Assembly (NCBI GenBank): GCA_903851655.1
Contig: CAINOV010000032.1
Location: 1-32,662 of the forward strand
DNA length: 32,662 nucleotides
Source of the DNA: an uncultured Caulobacterales bacterium
Lineage (GTDB): Bacteria; Pseudomonadota; Alphaproteobacteria; Caulobacterales; Caulobacteraceae
Reading direction: 5' to 3'
The position numbers and the translations under genes are program-made. Shown here one piece after another: positions 10,045 to 18,963 of this stretch. Position 1 is the first letter of the stretch. Each line of letters begins with the position of its first letter. Under the pieces are notes generated by a model, which was not told the DNA's origin, did no database searches, and saw nothing but the letters and a program-made list of their open reading frames with translations.

Positions 10045-12630
10045 ATGAAAAAATTCGCAGGGGTCTCCACCGTAGCCCTCGCAGCGGCGTTGATGGCGTC
10101 CGGCGCACACGCGGCGGCCTCGACGGATACGCCCACGGATGTGTCCGCGGTGATCGTCACCGGCACCCGCGTCTCCGGCGTCAAGGCCGCCGACAGCGCC
10201 GCCCCGATCCAGGTGGTCGGCGCCGACGCGCTGAAGCGCGTGGGCCAGCCGGACCTGATGCAGGCCCTGTCCCAGACCCTGCCCTCGTTCAACGCCCAGG
10301 GATACGGCGCGGACACCGCGGCCCTGACCCTGTCGGCGGCCCTGCGCGGCCTCAATCCCAACGACACCCTGGTGCTGGTCAACGGCAAGCGTCGCCACAC
10401 CACCGCCAACCTGGCCGTCGACACCGGCAGCGCCTATCAGGGCGCCGCGACGACGGACCTGAGCTTCATTCCCGTCGGGGCCATCGACCATATCGAAGTG
10501 CTGCAGGACGGGGCCGCGGCCCAGTACGGCACGGACGCCATCGCCGGCGTCGTCAACATCATCCTGAAGAAGAACCCCACCGGCGGCAGCCTGACCGTCA
10601 CCGGCGGCCAGTATTTCGAGGGGGACGGCAAGACCGCCGCCGCCAGCCTGAACCAGGGCTTCGACCTGGGCGGCAAGGGCTTCGTGAACGTCACCCTGGA
10701 CGGGAAGTTCCATGGCTTCAGCCGCCAGGGCGGCGCGGACGCCCGGTTCTTCAACCCCAATGGATCGCTCAGGACCGACCTCAACGACCCGACCGCGGAG
10801 TTTGGTCCGGTCCAGGGCCCGCTCGTGGCCGCGGGCGTGCAGAAGACGCCGGGCTCGCCCAAGATCAACAACATCTATGGCGACCCGACCTACCGGATCT
10901 ACAACCTGTTCTTCAATTCGGGCTATGATTTCAGCCCGACCCTGTCCGGCTACGCCTTCGGCAATGTGAGCACCCGGACCGCCTCGGCCTTCGAGAACTA
11001 CCGCAACCCGGTGAAGGTCAGCGGGACGACCAGCGGCGGCGCCACGGTCTACCCTCTGCCCCTCGGATTCAGCCCGCGGGAAGGGATCTTCGAGGACGAC
11101 TACTCCCTCACCGCCGGACTGAAGGGCGTTGTCGGCGGGTGGAACTGGGACGTGTCCACCACCTATGGCCGCGACCATGACGGGGTCGAGACCCTGAACT
11201 CGGCCAATGCCGACCTGTTCCCGGTGCTGCAGGCCGCCTCGGCCACGCCTCTGGCCCCCCAGCGCAACTTCCGCGACGGGTCCTACACCACCACCCAGTG
11301 GACCAATACGCTGGACGTCGACCACTCGTTCGATGTCGGCCTCGCCTCGCCGCTGAACGTCGCCCTCGGCATCGAGACCCGCCACGAGGAATTCTCCATC
11401 ACCGCGGGCGAGCCGGCCTCCTATTACGGCGCGGGCGCCCAGTCGTTCCCGGGCTACCAGCCCAGCGACGCTGGCAATCACTCGCGGGACAATGTGGGCG
11501 TCTATGCCGACTTCGCCGCCAACCCGGTCAAGGAACTGCACCTCGACGCCGCCCTGCGCTACGAGCACTACAGCGACTTCGCCGACACCACGGTGGGAAA
11601 GCTGACGGGGCGTTATGACTTCAACCCGTCCTTCGCCCTGCGCGGCACGGTGTCCACCGGCCTGCGGGCCCCCACCCTGGCCGAAGAGTTCTATTCGGGC
11701 ACGAACGTGGCCCCGAACTTCGCCTTCGTGCAGCTGCCGCCCAACTCGGCCGCCGCCAAGGTCGCGGGCTTCAACCCGCTCCAGCCGGAAAAGTCGACCA
11801 ACTTCAGCGGCGGCTTCGTCGCGCACCTGTTCGACGGACTGCAGGTGACCCTCGACGCCTACGACATCAAGATCAAGAAGCGCATCGTGGGCAGCGGCAA
11901 CCTGGTCGGGCTCAGCGGGACCGTCGTGTCCCAGCCGGTGCTCGACGCCATCTCCAACCACCTGAACGGCGGCAAGCTGGATTCCGGCATCACCTACGCC
12001 GGCATCAACCTGTTCACCAACGGGGTGGATACGGAGACCAAGGGCCTGGAGCTGACGGCGAACTACGCCTCCGACTTCGGGGACCTCGGCCATGTGGACT
12101 GGTCGCTGGGCCTCAACCTGAACGACACGACCATCACCAAGTCCTATCCGCTGCCGGCGGTGGACGTGAATGTCGGCTATGGCCAGACCGCGATCCTGAC
12201 GCCCAACGCCGTCAGCATCCTGACCAAGGCCACGCCGAAGGAAAAGATCGTTGCCGGCGCCTACTGGACCAAGGGGCAATGGGCGGTGACGCTCCGCGAG
12301 ACGGTCTATGGACCGACCTCGGCGCTCTACAGCTTCAACACCCTGGGCAGCGGCGCGGGCGCGACGGACCTGCGGGTCCCCACCACCGGCATCACCGACC
12401 TCGACGTGACGTACAAGCTGACGAACGCGATCCGCATCAGCGTCGGCGCCAACAACCTGTTCGACAAGAAGCCGCCGAGCATGCCGACCCTGTTCGATCC
12501 GACCTCCGGCGCCGCGGGCGCCTACCGCTCGGCGGACGGCAACAGCAACGTCTACAACGAACCCGCGGGCTTCTCGCCCTACGGGATCAACGGCGGCTAC
12601 TATTATGGCCGCGTGACCTACAGCTGGTAG
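10045..12630 (+). CDS. TonB-dependent receptor
   Basis: ATG at 10045 after GAAGGGG; signal peptide MKKFAGVSTVALAAALMASGAHAA; plug domain VIVTGTRVSG...QDGAAAQYGTDAIAGVVNIILKK; C-terminal aromatic beta-strand YYYGRVTYSW. The ORF track extends the start to 10006. Confidence 0.95.
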   Translation: MKKFAGVSTVALAAALMASGAHAAASTDTPTDVSAVIVTGTRVSGVKAADSAAPIQVVGADALKRVGQPDLMQALSQTLPSFNAQGYGADTAALTLSAALRGLNPNDTLVLVNGKRRHTTANLAVDTGSAYQGAATTDLSFIPVGAIDHIEVLQDGAAAQYGTDAIAGVVNIILKKNPTGGSLTVTGGQYFEGDGKTAAASLNQGFDLGGKGFVNVTLDGKFHGFSRQGGADARFFNPNGSLRTDLNDPTAEFGPVQGPLVAAGVQKTPGSPKINNIYGDPTYRIYNLFFNSGYDFSPTLSGYAFGNVSTRTASAFENYRNPVKVSGTTSGGATVYPLPLGFSPREGIFEDDYSLTAGLKGVVGGWNWDVSTTYGRDHDGVETLNSANADLFPVLQAASATPLAPQRNFRDGSYTTTQWTNTLDVDHSFDVGLASPLNVALGIETRHEEFSITAGEPASYYGAGAQSFPGYQPSDAGNHSRDNVGVYADFAANPVKELHLDAALRYEHYSDFADTTVGKLTGRYDFNPSFALRGTVSTGLRAPTLAEEFYSGTNVAPNFAFVQLPPNSAAAKVAGFNPLQPEKSTNFSGGFVAHLFDGLQVTLDAYDIKIKKRIVGSGNLVGLSGTVVSQPVLDAISNHLNGGKLDSGITYAGINLFTNGVDTETKGLELTANYASDFGDLGHVDWSLGLNLNDTTITKSYPLPAVDVNVGYGQTAILTPNAVSILTKATPKEKIVAGAYWTKGQWAVTLRETVYGPTSALYSFNTLGSGAGATDLRVPTTGITDLDVTYKLTNAIRISVGANNLFDKKPPSMPTLFDPTSGAAGAYRSADGNSNVYNEPAGFSPYGINGGYYYGRVTYSW

Positions 12631-12638
12631 CGGCGACC

Positions 12639-12663
12639 CCCGGCCGGACAGGGTCCGGCCGGG
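12639..12663. terminator. Hairpin terminator-like structure after the TonB-dependent receptor
   Basis: Perfect 11-bp stem CCCGGCCGGAC / GTCCGGCCGGG with AGG loop, directly after the stop at 12630; a second hairpin GCGTCCG-GTGG-CGGACGC follows at 12689-12706. Confidence 0.65.
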
Positions 12664-12799
12664 CGGCCCGCTGCGGGCTGACCTGAGCGCGTCCGGTGGC
12701 GGACGCCTGCCGGAGGGACGGGCGCAGGTGACCTGCCCCGCCCTTCCCCAGGCGTCCGCCATCTGCTTTCATGACGTTCGCCACATGAAGTCCTGATCC

Positions 12800-14806
12800 A
12801 TGAGCCAGACCGGAGCCCCCGCCGACGCCTTCGCCGCCCGCGTGGTGCAGGCGGCCACGCGGCTGGCCACCGATCCCAAGGGCGCCGAGCGGGAGGCGCG
12901 CCAGTTGCTGCAACGGGCGCCGCAGGACCCGCGGCTGCTCTTGATCCTGGGCTCGGCGTTGCGGCGACAGGGGCAGTGGCGCCCCGCCCTGGCCGCCGTC
13001 GCCCCCCTGGCCCGGGCCTATCCCCGGGCGGCCAACACCCAGTACGAACTGGGGATGATCCACCTCGGCCTCGACGACCGCGCGGCGGCGGGGGAGGCCC
13101 TGCAGCGGGCCGTGGCCCTCAATCCCGACCTGGCCGAGGCCTGGCGCGCCCTGGGGGACCTCCTGTTCCTCGAGGGCGACGACGCGGGCGCCGAGACCGC
13201 CTTCCTGGAACACGCCCGCGCGTCCGTCACCGCCCCGGCCCTGAAGCCGGCGGCGCTGGACATTCGCCACGGCCGCCTGGACGCGGCGGCGGACCGCCTA
13301 CGGGCCCTGCTGCTTCGGACCCCCACGGACCAGGACGCCCTGACCATGCTGGGGGGCGTCTATCTCCGCCAGGGACGCTGGGGCGACGCGGAGGTGCTGT
13401 TCGCCCACGCCCTGGAGACCGCGCCGGACAGCCCGGCGATCCGCTTCAACCTCGCCACCGCCCTGTTCCTGCAGCAGAAGGCGCCGCAGGGCCTGGCGGA
13501 GATCAACCGATTGGTGGCCCAGGATCCGGCGTCCCCGGCCTATCGCAACCTGCAGGCCGCCTGCCTCGCCCTGATCGGTGATCACGCGGCGGTCAACCGG
13601 ATCTACGAGGACCTGCTGCGCACCTACGGGCGCCAGCCGAAGATCTGGCTGAACTACGGCCACTCCCTGCGCGCCGTCGGCCGGCAGGAGGAGGCCGTGG
13701 CCGCCTATCGCCGGAGCATCGCCCTGGCGCCGGGCCTGGGGGAGGCCTACTGGAGCCTCGCCAATCTGAAGGTGGTGAAGTTCACCCCCGACGAGGAAGC
13801 GGCCATCGCGCACATGGCGGACACCCCGTCCCTCGCGGACGAGGACCGGATCCACCTGCACTACGCCCTGGGCAAGGCCCGGGAGGATGGCCGCCAGTAT
13901 GCGGAGGCCTTCGATCACTTCGCCCGGGGCGCCGCCCTGCGCCGGCGCAGGACGCCTTACGACATCGCCGACCTGGCCGGTCTGGCGGCGCGCACACGGA
14001 CCCTGTTCACCCCCGACTTCCTGCAGAGCCGGGCCGGGGCGGGGTCGCCGGACCCGGCGCCGATCTTCATCCTGGGGCTGCCCCGCTCGGGATCGACCCT
14101 GATCGAGCAGATCCTGGCCAGCCACTCCGAGGTGGAGGGAACGATGGAGCTGCCGGACATCAACCACCTGGCGCAGGACCTGACGCGGGCGACGCCGCAG
14201 GGCGCGCCGAACGCCTGGCCGGGCCTGCTGGCGACCCTGCCGCCCGCACGGCTGCGGGCCCTGGGCGAGGACTATATAGCGCGCACCCGGGTGCACCGGG
14301 TGATGGGCCGGACCTTCTTCATCGACAAGATGCCCAACAACTTCCAGCACCTGGGCTTCATCCGGCTGATCCTGCCCCGGGCGCGGATCATCGACGCCCG
14401 GCGCCACCCGATGGGGGCCTGTTTTTCCGCCTTCAAGCAGCACTTCGCCCAGGGGCAGGACTTCTCGTACGATCTGGCCGACCTGGGCGCCTATTACCGC
14501 CTCTATGTGGAGATGATGGCCCATTTCGACGCTGTCGATCCCGGCGCGGTGTATCGCGTGATCTACGAGGATCTGGTGGAGGACACGGAGGGTCAGGTCC
14601 GCCGGCTGCTGGACCATTGCGGGCTGGAGTTCGAGCCGGGATGCCTGGAGTTCTACCGCAACACCCGCACGGTCCGCACGGTCAGCTCCGAGCAGGTCCG
14701 CCAGCCGATCTTCCGCGACGGCCTCGACCAGTGGAAGTCCTACGAGGCCTGGCTGGACCCGCTGCGCCAGGCGCTGGGCCCGGCCCTCGACACCTGGCGC
14801 GCCTAG
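12800..14806 (+). CDS. Tetratricopeptide-repeat sulfotransferase family protein
   Basis: N-terminal TPR repeats (NPDLAEAWRALGDLLF, LAPGLGEAYWSLANLK); C-terminal PAPS 5'-phosphosulfate loop IFILGLPRSGSTLIEQILASHSEVEGTMELP. Confidence 0.9.
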   Translation: MSQTGAPADAFAARVVQAATRLATDPKGAEREARQLLQRAPQDPRLLLILGSALRRQGQWRPALAAVAPLARAYPRAANTQYELGMIHLGLDDRAAAGEALQRAVALNPDLAEAWRALGDLLFLEGDDAGAETAFLEHARASVTAPALKPAALDIRHGRLDAAADRLRALLLRTPTDQDALTMLGGVYLRQGRWGDAEVLFAHALETAPDSPAIRFNLATALFLQQKAPQGLAEINRLVAQDPASPAYRNLQAACLALIGDHAAVNRIYEDLLRTYGRQPKIWLNYGHSLRAVGRQEEAVAAYRRSIALAPGLGEAYWSLANLKVVKFTPDEEAAIAHMADTPSLADEDRIHLHYALGKAREDGRQYAEAFDHFARGAALRRRRTPYDIADLAGLAARTRTLFTPDFLQSRAGAGSPDPAPIFILGLPRSGSTLIEQILASHSEVEGTMELPDINHLAQDLTRATPQGAPNAWPGLLATLPPARLRALGEDYIARTRVHRVMGRTFFIDKMPNNFQHLGFIRLILPRARIIDARRHPMGACFSAFKQHFAQGQDFSYDLADLGAYYRLYVEMMAHFDAVDPGAVYRVIYEDLVEDTEGQVRRLLDHCGLEFEPGCLEFYRNTRTVRTVSSEQVRQPIFRDGLDQWKSYEAWLDPLRQALGPALDTWRA

Positions 14807-14815
14807 ACCGCCGGC

Positions 14816-15649
14816 TCAGCCATGATGCGCGGCCCTGGTGACGACGGCGAACACGGACAGCGCCGTGGCCGCCTTCATCAGCAGGCCGAACCCGGAGACC
14901 CCCAGCATCATGAAGGCGATCCGGCGGAAATTGATGTCCGACAGGTTCTTGTAGAGGCGCACGCCCAGCAGCGTTCCCGGCAGCACCACCGGCACGGTCA
15001 CCACCAGCAGGGCCCAGAAGGTGGGGCTGAAGGTCTGCGGATGCTGCACCGCAAGCATCGCCAGCGAGATCACCTGCAGCCCCAGGATATAGGGCTGCAC
15101 GATGGAGCGCGCCTCGTGCTTGGCCATGCGATGCAGGCCGGTCCAGACCACCACGGCGGCGCCGGGAAAGGCCGTGAAGCCGCCGATCACCCCGCCGGTC
15201 AGGCCCACCAGCACCGACGGCTTCCACCCGGCCAGCGAGATCTTGACGCTTTCGGGCTTGAGCATCGAATAGGCGGAATAGCCCACCAGGAAGGCGCCGA
15301 ACACCAGCATCAGGGTGGGCGTGGGCAGGGATTGCAGGATGTACAGACCGATGGGCACGCCCACCACGCCGCCCAGCAGATAGGGGCCCGGACCGTCCGG
15401 CCACCACTCCTTCAACGGGCGCATGTCGGCCTTCAGCTGGCCGAGCGACATCAGCTGGTTGGCGGTGGACAGGGTCATCAGCAGGGGCACGCCCAGCTTC
15501 GGCGGCAACAGCCACAGGCTGAGCGCCCCGACCGCGGAAAATCCGAAACCGGACAGGCCGCTCATCAGGCCCGACACACCCAGGATCAGCAGGATCGCCA
15601 CCAGGCTCGTCGGGTCGATGCTGGCCGGCATCAGCTGGAAAAAATTCAA
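14816..15649 (-). CDS. TauE/SafE family sulfite exporter-like permease
   Basis: Multi-TM protein; ILGVSGLMSGLSGFGFSAVGALSLWLL and GLTGGVIGGFTAFPGAAVVVW repeats typical of TauE/SafE. TTG start at 15649 after AGGACAGG preferred to the 15814 start in the ORF track. Confidence 0.85.
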   Translation of the reverse strand: MNFFQLMPASIDPTSLVAILLILGVSGLMSGLSGFGFSAVGALSLWLLPPKLGVPLLMTLSTANQLMSLGQLKADMRPLKEWWPDGPGPYLLGGVVGVPIGLYILQSLPTPTLMLVFGAFLVGYSAYSMLKPESVKISLAGWKPSVLVGLTGGVIGGFTAFPGAAVVVWTGLHRMAKHEARSIVQPYILGLQVISLAMLAVQHPQTFSPTFWALLVVTVPVVLPGTLLGVRLYKNLSDINFRRIAFMMLGVSGFGLLMKAATALSVFAVVTRAAHHG

Positions 15650-15937
15650 GGTCCTGTCCTTACGCAACGCGATCGCCCCCGCCGGAGCGCTCTGGTCCTC
15701 AGATCGTCCTGTGTCCGGCGTCCGGTCGGACCGGGCGATGACGCTGCGGACCGCCGCCGGCGGTCCTGCGCCGCTCACCGTTGCGCGTGCATCGGACGAT
15801 CGGGGCGAGGACACAATACGCCCGGAACCTCCGAGCCGACGAGCAGGATTTTTAGACTGTGCGCCGCCCCGTTTTGTATCATTGGGTCGCTGGCCTGCCC
15901 AAATTGGCGTCAGTCCTCCGCAGACCGGGGGACGGCG

Positions 15938-17260
15938 TCAGCGGGCGCTGGGCGTCACCCGCCAGATCACGCCGCCCACGTCGTCGGCCACCAGCAGGGC
16001 GCCCGCGCGATCCACCGCCACGCCCACGGGCCGGCCCATGGCCTGGCCCTTGTCGTCAAGAAATCCGCTGAGCACGTCCTGCGGCAGACCCACCGGCCGG
16101 CCGTCCCGGAAGCCGATGAAGATCACCTTGTACCCCGTCGCCACCGAGCGGTTCCACGAGCCATGCTGACCGATGAAGACGCCGCCGCGATAGGCGTCCG
16201 GCAGCAGGTCGCCGCGGTAAAAGGTCAGGCCCAGCGAGGCGGTATGGGCGCCCAGCGCATAGTCCGGCGCGATGGCGCGGGCCACGAGGTCCGGCCGCGG
16301 CGGCTGGGGCCGCTTGTCCGCATGCTGTCCGTAATAGCTGTAGGGCCAGCCGTAGAAGGCGCCCTCCTTCACCGACGTCATGTAGTCCGGCACCAGGTCG
16401 TCGCCGATCTCGTCCCGCTCGTTCACCGCCGTCCAGAGCGCGCCGGTCACCGGCTCGAAATCGAGGCCGTTGGGATTGCGCAGGCCCGACGCGAACACCC
16501 GGGCGGCGCCGGTGGCCAGATCGATCTTCAGGATCGCCGCGCGGTTGACCTCGTTCTCCATGCCGTTCTCGCCGACATTGCTGTTCGAGCCGACCGTGGC
16601 GTAAAGGGCCCGTCCGTCAGCGCTGGCGATGATGTTCTTGGTCCAGTGATGGTCGATATCCCCCGCCGGCAGGTCGGCCAGCTTCACCGGCGCTACGGTG
16701 ATGACCGTCTGGCCGGGGGTGAAGGGAAACTTCAGGATCGCATCGGTATCCGCCACATAGAGACTGTCCCCGAGCAGCACCATGCCGAAGGGCGAATTCA
16801 GCCCGGTGAGCAGGTCGCTGCGCGCCGAGGCGCGGCCGGTCCCGTCCGGATCCCGCAGCAGCACGATCTTGTTCGGGCTGGGGACGCCGGCGCCGGCGGC
16901 GCCCATGATGAACCGCTCCGCCACGCCCCTCAGCCCCGGCGTGCCCTTCAGCCCGGCCGGCGTATTCGATTCCGCGACCAGCACGTCGCCATTGGGCAGG
17001 GGCAGGATCCAGCGGGGATGCTGCAGGCCGGTGGCGAAGGCCTGCACCTTCAGCCCCGGCGCGGCCACGGGCGTGCGCCCCGCCGGCCATCCCACCACCT
17101 TGGCGATCTTGACGGTGGGGATCAGGCCGCCATGGGGCTTCACCAGGATCGGATGGGGCCCGAAGGTGTCCATCTCCGGCAGCGTCGGCGGGCGTTCGCA
17201 CCCCATGAGGGTCAGGGCCGCGACAGCGACCGTGGACAAGATGAGGCTTTGGATCCGCAT
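15938..17260 (-). CDS. PQQ-dependent sugar dehydrogenase / sorbosone dehydrogenase family lipoprotein
   Basis: Lipobox ALTLMGCERP; beta-propeller motifs FATGLQHPRWILPLPNGDVLVAESNTP, GLRNPNGLDFEP, FIGQHGSWNRS, RVTPS. Confidence 0.88.
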   Translation of the reverse strand: MRIQSLILSTVAVAALTLMGCERPPTLPEMDTFGPHPILVKPHGGLIPTVKIAKVVGWPAGRTPVAAPGLKVQAFATGLQHPRWILPLPNGDVLVAESNTPAGLKGTPGLRGVAERFIMGAAGAGVPSPNKIVLLRDPDGTGRASARSDLLTGLNSPFGMVLLGDSLYVADTDAILKFPFTPGQTVITVAPVKLADLPAGDIDHHWTKNIIASADGRALYATVGSNSNVGENGMENEVNRAAILKIDLATGAARVFASGLRNPNGLDFEPVTGALWTAVNERDEIGDDLVPDYMTSVKEGAFYGWPYSYYGQHADKRPQPPRPDLVARAIAPDYALGAHTASLGLTFYRGDLLPDAYRGGVFIGQHGSWNRSVATGYKVIFIGFRDGRPVGLPQDVLSGFLDDKGQAMGRPVGVAVDRAGALLVADDVGGVIWRVTPSAR

Positions 17261-17376
17261 GACCGTTCCCGCTGATGTTCCGAAGGCGACAGCCTACTCC
17301 CCCACGCGCGGGGGCGCAGGCGCATTATGGCCACAGATCCGCATTGTCGCGGCGAACAGGGCCGGCCCGGGGCCGA

Positions 17377-17405
17377 TTGACAGGGCAAAAAGTCATGTAT
17401 ACATT
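17377..17405 (+). promoter_or_regulatory. Candidate sigma70-type promoter: TTGACA-N17-TACATT, overlapping palindrome ATGTATACAT
   Basis: TTGACA 17377-17382, TACATT 17400-17405, spacer 17 nt; palindrome 17395-17404 overlaps the -10. 43 bp upstream of the CDS at 17448. Confidence 0.6.
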
Positions 17406-17447
17406 ACATTTCGTCAGGGTAACCTTCCATAACCTCGGAGGCTCCGC

Positions 17448-17723
17448 ATGTCGCTGTCCTATGTGATCACTCTTCTTGCGGGGTTGCTGGCCGCCGTGGG
17501 CCTGTTCGGCGTGCTCGGCGGCGCTGCAATGCCGGCCGGCGCAGGCCGGCTCCGGGTGTTTCGGGTCGGCGCCGTCGCCCTGACCCTGGCCGGGCTGGTG
17601 GAGTGTGCGGGCAGCATCGCCGGCGCCGCCGGGACCGACGCGCTGGTGATCGGGATCCTGCTTCTGGTGTTCGGCACGGGCGTGAGCCTCGGCCCCGCCC
17701 GCCCCGGCAAGCCGCAGGCCTGA
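17448..17723 (+). CDS. Small multi-TM membrane protein (91 aa), hypothetical
   Basis: Good RBS (CTCGGAGG) before the ATG; hydrophobic segments YVITLLAGLLAAVGLFGVLGGAAM, VGAVALTLAGLV, ALVIGILLLVFGTGV. Confidence 0.7.
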   Translation: MSLSYVITLLAGLLAAVGLFGVLGGAAMPAGAGRLRVFRVGAVALTLAGLVECAGSIAGAAGTDALVIGILLLVFGTGVSLGPARPGKPQA

Positions 17724-17792
17724 GCGCTCCTGGTCTGCAATCCGGCCCCGGCGGGCTTGCGCCGGACGGAATGTTGGACCATCTCCCAGAGC

Positions 17793-18518
17793 ATGTCCGA
17801 CGAAGCCCCCCGCCAGAGCCCGATCCGCGCCATTGTCGCGCCCGTGACGCCGCTGCAGCAGAACTGCACCATCGTCTGGTGCGCCCAGACGCGGCAGGCG
17901 GCGGTCATTGATCCGGGCGGCGACCTGCCGCACCTGCTGAAGGCCATCGCCGAGCATGGCCTGACGGTCGCCAAGATCTGGATCACCCACGCCCACATGG
18001 ACCATGCCGGCGGCGCAGCCGCCCTGCAGGAGGCCACTGGCGCCGTGATCGAGGGGCCGCACCGGGACGACCAGTTCTGGATCGACCGGATCGAGGAGAG
18101 CGGCAAGCGCTATGGGGTTCCCGGCGCGCGGGCCTTCACCCCGGACCGCTGGCTCGAGGACGGGGACGAGGTCACCCTGGGCGAGACCCGGTTCCTGGTG
18201 CGGCACTGCCCCGGCCATACGCCCGGCCATGTGGTGTTCATCCACCCGGAGGCGCGGTTCGCCCAGGTCGGCGACGTGCTGTTCAAGGGATCGATCGGGC
18301 GCACGGATTTTCCCCGCGGGGATTTCAACCAGCTGATCGCCTCGATCACCGGGCGGCTCTGGCCGCTGGGTCCGGACATCGCCTTCGTGCCGGGGCACGG
18401 GCCCATGTCCACCTTCGGGGCGGAGCGTCAGACCAACCCGTTCGTGGCCGACGTGATCCTGGGCTCCGGCGGCGCCGGGGACTCCCCGGACGCCGCGGCC
18501 GCGCCACGCTATTCCTGA
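17793..18518 (+). CDS. MBL-fold metallo-hydrolase (glyoxalase II-like)
   Basis: THAHMDHAGG (HxHxDH), HCPGHTPGHVVF, VGDVLFKGSIGRTDFPRGD, PGHGPMST. Internal ATG at 17793 preferred to the 17757 ORF start. Confidence 0.9.
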   Translation: MSDEAPRQSPIRAIVAPVTPLQQNCTIVWCAQTRQAAVIDPGGDLPHLLKAIAEHGLTVAKIWITHAHMDHAGGAAALQEATGAVIEGPHRDDQFWIDRIEESGKRYGVPGARAFTPDRWLEDGDEVTLGETRFLVRHCPGHTPGHVVFIHPEARFAQVGDVLFKGSIGRTDFPRGDFNQLIASITGRLWPLGPDIAFVPGHGPMSTFGAERQTNPFVADVILGSGGAGDSPDAAAAPRYS

Positions 18519-18535
18519 CGTCCGGAGAACGGACG
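18519..18535. terminator. Short hairpin after the MBL hydrolase gene
   Basis: CGTCCG-GAGAA-CGGACG immediately after the TGA stop; between convergent genes. Confidence 0.45.
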
Positions 18536-18566
18536 CGCCCCGGACGGGCCGAGGCGCGTCGCCGGC

Positions 18567-18860
18567 TCAGTGCTGCGGGGACATCTTGTCGCTGGCCATC
18601 TTGTCCGACGCCATCTTGTCCGAGGCCATCTTGTCCGAAGCCATCTTGTCAGCCTTGGCCTTGGCGTGAGCCTTGGCCTTGGCCATCGGCTTGGCGGACG
18701 ACATGGCGTCGGACTTCATCGAATCCGACTTCATCGCATCCGACTTCATGGAGTCCGACTTCATCGAGTCCGGGGCCATGGCCGACTGGGCGAGCGCCGG
18801 ACCGGCGGCGAGGCTGAGCCCGAGGGCGGCGACGGCCAGCAGCTTGGAGGTGAGGGTCAT
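18567..18860 (-). CDS. Secreted low-complexity repeat protein, pentapeptide MXKDX-repeat-like
   Basis: Signal peptide MTLTSKLLAVAALGLSLAAGPALAQ, then SMKSD/AMKSD pentads, KPMAKAKAHAKAKADK linker, then DKMAS pentads. Start at 18860, internal to the longer ORF in the track. Confidence 0.8.
   Translation of the reverse strand: MTLTSKLLAVAALGLSLAAGPALAQSAMAPDSMKSDSMKSDAMKSDSMKSDAMSSAKPMAKAKAHAKAKADKMASDKMASDKMASDKMASDKMSPQH
18582..18650. repeat. 15-bp tandem repeat encoding the DKMAS pentads
   Basis: CATCTTGTC recurs every 15 bp (18582, 18597, 18612, 18627, 18642) with changes mainly between units. Confidence 0.9.
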
Positions 18861-18963
18861 GGGGTGGGCCTTTCCTTGATTGCGCGCACAGGGGCGCGGT
18901 GAGACGCCCCGGGACATCCGTGGCGAATGAGGTGCGAACCGGAGTTCGGAGATCGGACGTGGG

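Noticed and set aside
10042-12762. 906-aa minus ORF antisense to the TonB-dependent receptor
   Set aside because: Mirror of a clearly coding TonB gene; composition is GC-frame artefact with no recognisable domain.
14822-17275. 817-aa plus ORF
   Set aside because: Antisense to TauE/SafE and sorbosone dehydrogenase genes, both with convincing motifs; H/Q/R/G-rich artefact.
17419-17424. Third GTAACC motif upstream of the small membrane protein gene
   Set aside because: Position N16 downstream reads GCTC, not CGWA, so it does not fit the ECF promoter pair seen at 19735-19867; it also lies too close to the start codon.
18935-18948. CGAAC-CGGA-GTTCG inverted repeat between DUF1223 and the MXKDX-like gene
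   Set aside because: Small hairpin of a size expected by chance in GC-rich DNA; no supporting context.
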